This document shows, piece by piece, positions 7,902 to 14,291 of a DNA stretch of 16,347 nt. Within the stretch, counting starts at the first letter, position 1. Every line of letters starts with the position of its first letter. The translations under genes were made by a program, and so were the position numbers. The stretch comes from an uncultured Desulfuromonas sp. Its GTDB lineage: Bacteria > Desulfobacterota > Desulfuromonadia > Desulfuromonadales > Trichloromonadaceae. The notes beneath the pieces are model-generated. The model did no database searches. It was not told the DNA's origin and was given only the letters and a program-made list of their open reading frames with translations. The stretch covers positions 1-16,347 of the forward strand of contig CALJLX010000124.1 of assembly GCA_937982495.1 (NCBI GenBank), read 5' to 3'.

Positions 7902-8747
7902 CTACTTGCCGAGGGAATATACTTCGCGAAACTTGGTTGCATCACCCCAAAATGCCATGGGCTCATAATCGGGGTACGGATAATAGCCAAGGTTAAGTTC
8001 GATTTTCCATCCATTTGCAACAAGCCATTGCTCGACTAAGTCACGTACCGAGATCGGTTTCCCCGAGCAGATATTGACGATGCCCAGATCCCTGGCGGAC
8101 AGCGCCAAATCGACGAGCCCGCGGGCCACGTCCGTAACCGAAAGGTAATCCCGCGACTGTTCGCCGCCGGACATGTTGAAAACCGCGTCACCACGCCTCA
8201 CGGCATCTCTGAGCTGCGAGTAAAGCGAAGTGGCGCTTTGCCCTTCACCGTACATATAGAAAAGTCGGCACCAGGTAAGATTGAACGGATTGTCGGACTT
8301 TAGAATTTCAAGTTGCCGACGAAGCGTATCCTTGGCGCGCCCATAAGAAGTGTTCGGACAAGGCGTAATCTCTTCCGCGAGCACGCCCGAATGCATTCCA
8401 TATTCGAAACAGGTCCCCGACACCAACAAGGAACCAAGGCCGGAGGCCACGAGCGAGTGCAAAAAGCCGTATTGTTTCGGCAATTCCGCGTCAACGTGAT
8501 ACGGCGATTTGTAGTTCGGCAAACCATCCCAGGCGAGATGAATCAAGACATCCGGACAGCCCATCCGAACAAAACTGTCCGGCTCCGGCACAGCGAGGTC
8601 CATTTCCACCACACGAATGCCGGAAGAGGCCTCTTTCAAACGGGCGGCGTCGCGGGTGACCGCGACAACGTCAACCCGTTTTCCACGCAGTTCCGCCAGA
8701 ACATGCCGGCCGATAAAACCGCTCGCTCCCGTTACGGCGACGACCAC
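7902..8747 (-). CDS. NAD(P)-dependent SDR epimerase/dehydratase/4-reductase, 281 aa
   Basis: This is an extended SDR fold with the nucleotide-binding GASGFIG (7-13) and the catalytic Y135-x3-K139 (YGRAK). The S-x-T segment SGTCFEYG (110-117) sits where the catalytic Ser/Thr is expected. RLFYMYGEGQ and SRDYLSVTDVA, further along, are typical of nucleotide-sugar 4-reductases and epimerases of the RmlD/GalE superfamily. Next to rfbF, rfbG and an RmlC-like epimerase, reduction of the 4-keto group of a CDP-6-deoxysugar is the most likely role, but 4-epimerase or dehydratase activity cannot be excluded. The start is a GTG at 8747 preceded by a G-rich AGGGGG, 24 nt after the epimerase stop; no in-frame ATG lies between that stop and the conserved fold. 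Confidence 0.85.
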   Translation of the reverse strand: MVVAVTGASGFIGRHVLAELRGKRVDVVAVTRDAARLKEASSGIRVVEMDLAVPEPDSFVRMGCPDVLIHLAWDGLPNYKSPYHVDAELPKQYGFLHSLVASGLGSLLVSGTCFEYGMHSGVLAEEITPCPNTSYGRAKDTLRRQLEILKSDNPFNLTWCRLFYMYGEGQSATSLYSQLRDAVRRGDAVFNMSGGEQSRDYLSVTDVARGLVDLALSARDLGIVNICSGKPISVRDLVEQWLVANGWKIELNLGYYPYPDYEPMAFWGDATKFREVYSLGK

Positions 8748-8771
8748 AATGCCCCCTGGACAACCATGATG

Positions 8772-9329
8772 TTACTTTCCCCGCTTATTGAATTCCGTGC
8801 GCGATTCCAGGAGAGGATGAGAGGCATCCTTTTCGGAAATACTTTCCACGGGCAGCGGCCATCGGATGCCGAGTAAGGGATCGTTATAACGCAATCCACC
8901 TTCGGCCGAAGCATTGTAAAAAGCCGTCGTTAAATAAAGCAGCTCGCTATCGTCTTCCAAGGCCTGAAAACCATGGGCGAAACCTTCCGGAACCACCAGC
9001 ATCCGCATATTTTCCGCCGACAGCATTTCTCCATGCCAGCGCATAAAGGTCGCGGAATCGTCGCGCATATCGACAATGACGTCAAAAACCCGACCCCGGA
9101 TACACCGGACAAATTTCGTCTCGGCATGGGGCGGGCGTTGAAAGTGCATCCCCCGAATTGTTCCCTTAGCTAACGTGCGGGAAAAATTGACATTCACAAT
9201 CGACCTGTCCCCAAGAACAGTTCTGAGCTCATGGACGCAGAAAAACCGGGAAAAGACGCCGCGGTTATCATGGAAGGGTTCCGCGTCGATCAACGCGGCC
9301 CCGGGAAGTTCAAGATCGGCGATTTTCAT
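8772..9329 (-). CDS. RmlC-like dTDP-4-dehydrorhamnose 3,5-epimerase family protein, 185 aa
   Basis: The length and sequence are standard for the RmlC cupin family. The catalytic set is intact: H62 in IRGMHFQ, K72, and the acid/base candidates Y132 and Y138. The family signatures LSAEN (103-107), PEGFAHGF (114-121) and YNDP (148-151) are present. The enzyme inverts C3 and/or C5 of a 4-keto-6-deoxy nucleotide sugar. No dTDP-glucose pathway (RmlA/RmlB) is present, whereas CDP-glucose enzymes lie directly upstream, so a CDP-linked 4-keto-6-deoxyglucose is the more likely substrate; that specificity is inferred. The ATG lies 15 nt after the rfbG stop with GGGA about 6 nt upstream, and it is followed closely by the SDR gene. 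Confidence 0.9.
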   Translation of the reverse strand: MKIADLELPGAALIDAEPFHDNRGVFSRFFCVHELRTVLGDRSIVNVNFSRTLAKGTIRGMHFQRPPHAETKFVRCIRGRVFDVIVDMRDDSATFMRWHGEMLSAENMRMLVVPEGFAHGFQALEDDSELLYLTTAFYNASAEGGLRYNDPLLGIRWPLPVESISEKDASHPLLESRTEFNKRGK

Positions 9330-9344
9330 TTAAATTCCCAAGCA

Positions 9345-10421
9345 TCATGTTGGCGCCAGTGCTTCGTAAGCGCCGATCTGCCGCAAGGACAGTTCATGCA
9401 TGTCCCCGCCATCGAGATGGGCGCGATACCAAGCGATGGTCCATTCCAGGGCGGTCTCCAGGCCGATGGCCGGCCGCCAGCCCAGCAGGGCGCGGGCCTT
9501 CGAGCAGTCCAGTTTGAGATAACAAGCCTCGTGAGGTTGCGGCGCGTCGACCACCGCCCAGGCCGCGCCCCGCCCCCAAAGCTCGGCCGCGTGGCGAACC
9601 AGATCCAGGGTGGGACGAGCATCCTCGTCGCGGGGACCGAAATTCCACCCCTCGGCATGAACCTGGCCGGATTCGGCCAACCGTTCGGCCAGCATCAGAT
9701 AGCCTCGCAGCGGTTCCAGCACATGCTGCCAGGGCCGGATGGCCTTGGGGTTGCGCAAAGCAAGCTCCCGACCCGCGCCGAAAGCGCGGACCAGATCGGG
9801 AAGAAGACGGTCGGCGGCCCAATCGCCGCCGCCGATGACGTTGCCCGCCCGCGCCGAGGCGATGGCGATCGGCCCGGCGGCGAAAAACGACCGACGGTAG
9901 GCGGCGGTCACCAGTTCCGCGCATCCCTTGCTCGCGGAATAGGGATCGTAGCCGCCCAAAGGCTCGGTTTCCCGATAGCCCCAGGGCCACTCCCGGTTTT
10001 CATAGCATTTATCACTGGTGATGATCACCGCCGCCCGCAACGATGGCGTTCGGCGTGCGGCTTCGAGGAAGTTGACGGTCCCCATCACGTTGACGTCGAA
10101 GGTGCCGCTCGGGTCCTGGTACGACTCCCGCACCAAGGGCTGCGCCGCCAGGTGGAAGGCGATGTCCGGCCGCGCCGCCGCCATGGCGCGTTGAAGGCTG
10201 GCGAGGTCGCGCACGTCGCCCAGGGTCGATTCCATACCGTCGGCGACCCGGGCGACGGTAAACAGGTTGGGGTCTTGGGGCGGGGCGAGGGCATAGCCCG
10301 AAACCCGGGCACCCAACCGTTGCAGCCAGAGCGACAGCCAGGAACCCTTGAAACCGGTGTGTCCGGTCAGAAAAACGGAGCGGCCCCGCCAGAAATTTTT
10401 GTTCAGGACCATATCTTCCAT
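9345..10421 (-). CDS. rfbG: CDP-glucose 4,6-dehydratase, 358 aa
   Basis: RfbG converts CDP-D-glucose to CDP-4-keto-6-deoxy-D-glucose using bound NAD+. Evidence is the nucleotide-binding GHTGFKG (20-26), HLAAQPLVR (90-98), the catalytic TSDKCYEN (135-142) and YSASK (161-165), all characteristic of RfbG rather than RmlB. The frame is open further upstream to 10484, but that would overlap rfbF by more than 80 nt. The ATG at 10421 has an AGGGAAGG purine run just upstream and overlaps the rfbF end by only 19 nt; a second ATG at 10412 is also possible. The pair with rfbF is the classic CDP-deoxysugar entry module. The usual next enzyme for 3,6-dideoxyhexoses (RfbH) is not in the window. The codons are more GC-rich than those of rfbF. 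Confidence 0.93.
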   Translation of the reverse strand: MEDMVLNKNFWRGRSVFLTGHTGFKGSWLSLWLQRLGARVSGYALAPPQDPNLFTVARVADGMESTLGDVRDLASLQRAMAAARPDIAFHLAAQPLVRESYQDPSGTFDVNVMGTVNFLEAARRTPSLRAAVIITSDKCYENREWPWGYRETEPLGGYDPYSASKGCAELVTAAYRRSFFAAGPIAIASARAGNVIGGGDWAADRLLPDLVRAFGAGRELALRNPKAIRPWQHVLEPLRGYLMLAERLAESGQVHAEGWNFGPRDEDARPTLDLVRHAAELWGRGAAWAVVDAPQPHEACYLKLDCSKARALLGWRPAIGLETALEWTIAWYRAHLDGGDMHELSLRQIGAYEALAPT

Positions 10422-11182
10422 TCGGCCTTCCCTGAATTCCAGAGATTTTCCAGATCTTCCTTGTCCCGGAGGGCGTCCATGCATTTCCAGAATCCATGAT
10501 GTTTGTAGGCCGCCAGTTCATGGTTATGGGCCAGATTTTCCAGCGGATCCTGTTCCAGCATCTTGCGGTCGGCATCTTCGGGAAGATAAGAAAAAATTTC
10601 GGGATTCATCACGAAGAATCCGCCATTAATCCAGCCGCCGTCACCCAGGGGCTTCTCTTTGAAACTCGAAACACAATTTTCGTCATCCAATCCCAGCAAC
10701 CCGAAACGCCCGGCGGGCTGAACGGCGGTCACCGTGGCGATCTTGCCGTGGGACCGATGGTATTCCAGCAAGGCCTGGATATTGACGTTCGCCACCCCAT
10801 CACCGTAAGTCAGAAAAAACTCTTCCTTGCCGATGTACTGTTGAACTCGCTTGAGGCGTCCGGCGGTCTGCGTATTGAGGCCGGTTTCTACCAATGTGAC
10901 GCGAAAATTTTCGGTGTTGTTCTGATGAATTTCGAAGCTGTTGGTTTTGAGATTGAACGTAACATCGGAGTTATAGAGATAATAATTCATAAAATACTGC
11001 TTGACCATGAACCCTTTATAACCCAGACAGATAATAAATTCGTTAAACCCATGGGCTTCAAAAATCTTCATGATGTGCCAGAGGATCGGTTTTTCGCCGA
11101 TCTCGATCATCGGCTTCGGTCGTAGATAGCTTTCTTCGGAAATGCGGGTGCCCAATCCTCCCGCCAGAATAACAACTTTCAT
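10403..11182 (-). CDS. rfbF: Glucose-1-phosphate cytidylyltransferase, 259 aa
   Basis: RfbF makes CDP-glucose from CTP and glucose 1-phosphate and is the first committed step of CDP-deoxysugar synthesis. The nucleotidyltransferase signature LAGGLGTR (6-13), the RPKPMIEIG substrate segment (21-29) and the metal-binding TYGDG (125-129) are intact, and the 259-residue length is normal. The sequence is close to typical RfbF proteins, so the assignment is firm. The ATG at 11182 is preceded by GGAG with 7 nt spacing. It sits 56 nt after the 601-aa radical SAM gene and overlaps rfbG at its 3' end. Composition is AT-richer than rfbG, consistent with separate histories of neighbouring genes. Confidence 0.95.
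   Translation of the reverse strand: MKVVILAGGLGTRISEESYLRPKPMIEIGEKPILWHIMKIFEAHGFNEFIICLGYKGFMVKQYFMNYYLYNSDVTFNLKTNSFEIHQNNTENFRVTLVETGLNTQTAGRLKRVQQYIGKEEFFLTYGDGVANVNIQALLEYHRSHGKIATVTAVQPAGRFGLLGLDDENCVSSFKEKPLGDGGWINGGFFVMNPEIFSYLPEDADRKMLEQDPLENLAHNHELAAYKHHGFWKCMDALRDKEDLENLWNSGKAEWKIWS
10426..10433 (-). promoter_or_regulatory. Ribosome binding site for rfbG inside the rfbF coding sequence
   Basis: The purine run AGGGAAGG on the minus strand ends 4 nt before the ATG at 10421, with its AGGG part 8 nt away. It lies within the last codons of rfbF and supports the trimmed rfbG start. Confidence 0.5.
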
Positions 11183-11189
11183 GGGAAAA

Positions 11190-11193
11190 CTCC
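11190..11193 (-). promoter_or_regulatory. Ribosome binding site of rfbF
   Basis: GGAG on the minus strand, 7 nt before the rfbF ATG at 11182, in the 56-nt spacer after the 601-aa radical SAM gene. Confidence 0.6.
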
Positions 11194-11238
11194 GTTCAGC
11201 AACAGGAGATTAAGAACCAGAACCTGATGTGTATCGAG

Positions 11239-13044
11239 TTACAAATCCAATACGGCGGCGGATACGCCCATCGCTTGCAATGAATTCTGAATTTGCGCTT
11301 CATAGCCGAAGGCGCCAATCAGCAGATAATCGAAAACCACGTCTCGCAATCGCTCCGGCGCCACTACCGGGTAGAGATCTAACAATTTATCGGTCTTGAT
11401 TTGAAAATCCCGGTCGACCACCAGGACAACGGAATCGCGCAGGGTTTTCGAACTCAACAACAAAGCCGTCGCCTTCTCGGTCACCCCCCAGATCGCGACC
11501 TTTTTCCCCCCGGCAAGAAGCGCTAAAAAATACATTTCCAGACTTTTGTCCAGAATATGTTTATACGTCTGCCGAGTTATGGCATTGGACGGCTGCATTT
11601 TCATTTTTTGCGCGCATCTCATGCAACAAAAAGATTCGGCGCCATTGACGTTTTTATATTCGAAATGAACATGGTCATAAACATTGACGAATCCGCAATG
11701 GATACATTCGGCGCTCAGACAATAGGAATCGTCACTATTAACTTTTTTTACTTCAATATTTAATGTCAGCCCCAGGAACTCTGCATTGAGGTAAGTTATC
11801 TTGCGTAACAGCGCTGAAAATTCGTGATTGGAGAGCGTAGAAAGGTTAACTAAAGGGCATCCCCTTTCAAGATAGCCTATTTCATCCTCGATCACGCGGT
11901 GCTCAACGGCGTATCGGTACAGTTCACTGCCGGGGAAAACCCGGATCATGGCCAGATTTATGCCGTAGTCCAAACGGGCAAGCCACCACTTTATTGTCGT
12001 AGCGACGGTCTTCGCGGTTTCCGCCACGTCTCCGAAGATGAAATAGCCCTGAATGAAAATACCCGCTTTGCGCGTCAGGCTCAGGGCAGCATCGATCTGC
12101 TCGACCGTGATCCCCTTTTTCATGCTTTTCAATACCGTATTGTCGGCGCTTTCCAGGCCATAACCGATGACGATACAACCGGCAGCGTGCAATTCATGTA
12201 GCAGATCTTCCGTGACATTATCGACCCGCAATTGGACGCCGAAGGTCAAACCATAAGGCCTTATCCGCCGACAGAATTCGACGACCCGATCTTTATCGCG
12301 CGCGAACAGTTCATCGATAATATTGAGATGTTCGATTTTATAACCGGCGATTAAATGATCGATTTCCGCGAAAATATTATCGAGACTTCGCTGCCGGTAA
12401 ACCGAACCACTGGGGTGATAACAGAAGGTACAACGATAAGGACAGGATCGACTCGCCGTTATATTGACGGATTTTTTCATCCTGCCATTGATACTGATCC
12501 GCCGATTCGGCACTTGGGGATAATCGAAAATGCCATAATCCGGAAACGGCAACCGATCCAAATTTTTTTCTTCCGGTCTCGGCTGATTGGTAACGAGAAT
12601 ATTGTTTTCAAAAAACAACAGTCCGGCAATCCGGCTAAATTCCTTATTCCCTTCCAAGGCGTCAGCCAGTTCACAAATCGTGATCTCGCCTTGGCCGACA
12701 ATCGCGAAATCCGCCCCGATATGGTTCATGATCAATTCGGGTTGAGCCGTCACCAAACCGCCGCCGATGACGCTAACGATACGGTTGTTGATTTTCTTGG
12801 CGAGCGTGACGACTTTCTTGACTTCACCATACTGGTCCGACAGCCCGCCGACACAGACGACATCGATTTTTTTGTCGACAATGACCTTTGCCAGCGCCAC
12901 TTCGGGATCTTGCTCATAATTCAAATGCAAACCGAAAACCATGCGGCCCGAGGCCTTCAAGCTCGTGGCTACATAGACGACCCCGGGAGGAATCGTCAAG
13001 AATTCAAAAGAGTTATCTCTGGGAACGACAAAAAGGTAGTTCAT
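11239..13044 (-). CDS. B12-binding-type radical SAM protein with C-terminal zinc-ribbon-like and WG Rossmann domains, 601 aa
   Basis: Residues 1-150 resemble a B12-binding domain (VIGGGLVTAQPE 92-103; VGQGE 116-120). The radical SAM core begins at C201-x3-C205-x2-C208 (SCPYRCTFC) and includes GYGLES (294-299) and a RVFPGSELY segment (368-376). After about residue 430 the protein departs from the usual family plan: C447-x2-C450 and C474-x2-C477 look like a zinc-ribbon or extra metal site. Residues 514-601 then form a WG Rossmann-like domain (AIWG 517-520, VVDRD 542-546, YLLIGAFGY 573-581) related to the domain found at the ends of the methyltransferases and the SPASM-type proteins here. It is longer than common B12 radical SAM enzymes by this tail. 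The substrate is unknown; radical methylation or rearrangement of a sugar is a context-based guess. ATG start, 21 nt after the preceding stop. Confidence 0.87.
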   Translation of the reverse strand: MNYLFVVPRDNSFEFLTIPPGVVYVATSLKASGRMVFGLHLNYEQDPEVALAKVIVDKKIDVVCVGGLSDQYGEVKKVVTLAKKINNRIVSVIGGGLVTAQPELIMNHIGADFAIVGQGEITICELADALEGNKEFSRIAGLLFFENNILVTNQPRPEEKNLDRLPFPDYGIFDYPQVPNRRISINGRMKKSVNITASRSCPYRCTFCYHPSGSVYRQRSLDNIFAEIDHLIAGYKIEHLNIIDELFARDKDRVVEFCRRIRPYGLTFGVQLRVDNVTEDLLHELHAAGCIVIGYGLESADNTVLKSMKKGITVEQIDAALSLTRKAGIFIQGYFIFGDVAETAKTVATTIKWWLARLDYGINLAMIRVFPGSELYRYAVEHRVIEDEIGYLERGCPLVNLSTLSNHEFSALLRKITYLNAEFLGLTLNIEVKKVNSDDSYCLSAECIHCGFVNVYDHVHFEYKNVNGAESFCCMRCAQKMKMQPSNAITRQTYKHILDKSLEMYFLALLAGGKKVAIWGVTEKATALLLSSKTLRDSVVLVVDRDFQIKTDKLLDLYPVVAPERLRDVVFDYLLIGAFGYEAQIQNSLQAMGVSAAVLDL

Positions 13045-13065
13045 ATTCCCCCGGTGATCTTCCTC

Positions 13066-14289
13066 TCAGTAAACACGAAATTTCCGGTAGAGCCGAACCA
13101 TCGATTCCGGCTTGAAACCGGCCTGCACCGCCGCGTCATGGATAGCATTTTGCCCACCATAGCTGGAGATCACCAACGGCGTCTCTCCCCACTCCTCGGC
13201 GCGCAGAATCTCCGGGGCGTAAATCGCGATGCCCCGCCAACTCTTGCCCTGCTTGAGGGGGTCGCTGTCAACGATCAGGAAACGCCGGCCCGGCACGCGG
13301 AAAAGGTCGGTCAACTGGTACAGCAATTCCGTATGCAACCCTCCGCCCCAAAGCAAAATCCGCTCGGCCCCGGCCAGCGACGTCAACTGCCGTTGCACAT
13401 CCGCCACGACATCACGATGGTGACGGAGATAAGCCGCCAGGGTCGCACGGTCTTCCGTAGCCCCCGTCACTGAATCCGTTTCCGGCGCCGGACGACACAG
13501 CACCCGGCAACCGTTGTAGTCAGGCTGTTCCAACCGCTCTTCGATGCTCCAACCCGCCCGCGCCAGCACATTGGCCAGACTGCGACGACTGAAGTGGGTC
13601 ATGTGCTGCACGGAAAAGAAGCCGTTGATATCGTTGGTGAAGCCGTTTTCCAGAATCGGCACCTCCACCACCAGGGCCGTCATGGACGTGGCCAGCTTTC
13701 GCAGGTTCCTCAAGGTCGCCAGGGGATCGGGCAGATGTTCCAACACATGGAACATGGTGATGGCATCGACCTGTTTGTCGAGCTTGAAGCTGTCGAAATC
13801 GCCATGAATCAGCTCGATCCCCTGGGCACCATAGTGAAGACGGCCGCGCTCGATAGCCGGCTTGTCGATATCCACTCCGACTTTACGGACAGTAGCGGGG
13901 AGAAGCGAAAGAAAGCGGCCGTCATAACAACCGACATCCAGCAGGCATTTGCCGGGGTGGAGCAGACCCCGTTCACTCAGCCAATCGAGCTGTTCCCGAG
14001 GACGACCGGCGGTCGCGCCATAGGAGCAGCCGGCTTCCGCGAACAAGGTCTGAAATCCACAAGGGGTATAGGCCGGATTCAGGTAGAGGGCGGCACAGTC
14101 ATCGCACCGGACGTCGCACAATTCAACCCGCTTTGGGCTGACGGCGCTGTCGGTAAAAAACTGGAAATCGCGCATTTCCACGACAGATACGGGATTGTCG
14201 CCGCCACAGACGGGACAGGACCGCCGCGCCGTGAGCGCGGGATCGGTGAAATTGCCGGAAAAACTATCGATCGGGTTCCAGACAAGCAT
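13066..14289 (-). CDS. Class I SAM-dependent methyltransferase, sugar C-methyltransferase-like, 407 aa
   Basis: This protein has the same three-part plan as the 404-aa methyltransferase but is clearly diverged. The N-terminal zinc module has C25-x2-C28 and C62-x2-C65. The methyltransferase core has LDVGCYDGR (117-125), LEHL (183-186) and HMTHFSRR (229-236). The C-terminal Rossmann-like domain has LLWGGG (312-317), IVDSD (339-343) and LVISSYG (372-378). The reading frame stays open to 14532, but the real start is the ATG at 14289: AAGGAG lies 6 nt upstream, and the longer frame would overlap the upstream gene by about 240 nt. The gene begins 2 nt after that gene's TAA. By family, it may C-methylate a 4-keto nucleotide sugar; two such enzymes in one operon suggest two positions or two sugars. 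Confidence 0.87.
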   Translation of the reverse strand: MLVWNPIDSFSGNFTDPALTARRSCPVCGGDNPVSVVEMRDFQFFTDSAVSPKRVELCDVRCDDCAALYLNPAYTPCGFQTLFAEAGCSYGATAGRPREQLDWLSERGLLHPGKCLLDVGCYDGRFLSLLPATVRKVGVDIDKPAIERGRLHYGAQGIELIHGDFDSFKLDKQVDAITMFHVLEHLPDPLATLRNLRKLATSMTALVVEVPILENGFTNDINGFFSVQHMTHFSRRSLANVLARAGWSIEERLEQPDYNGCRVLCRPAPETDSVTGATEDRATLAAYLRHHRDVVADVQRQLTSLAGAERILLWGGGLHTELLYQLTDLFRVPGRRFLIVDSDPLKQGKSWRGIAIYAPEILRAEEWGETPLVISSYGGQNAIHDAAVQAGFKPESMVRLYRKFRVY

Positions 14290-14291
14290 TT

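Noticed and set aside
9231..10499. Plus-strand frame of 422 codons opposite rfbG and the epimerase
   Set aside because: It spans two well-recognised minus-strand genes and their junction, and its product is rich in Gly, Pro, Arg and Gln with no conserved motif, as expected of a shadow frame.
11183..11238. Possible internal promoter before rfbF
   Set aside because: No convincing -35/-10 pair with proper spacing is seen; only a GGTTCT direct repeat and a ribosome binding site are present.
12355..13473. Plus-strand frame of 372 codons across the radical SAM/methyltransferase junction
   Set aside because: It crosses two real minus-strand genes and has no recognisable domain; no ribosome site of note.
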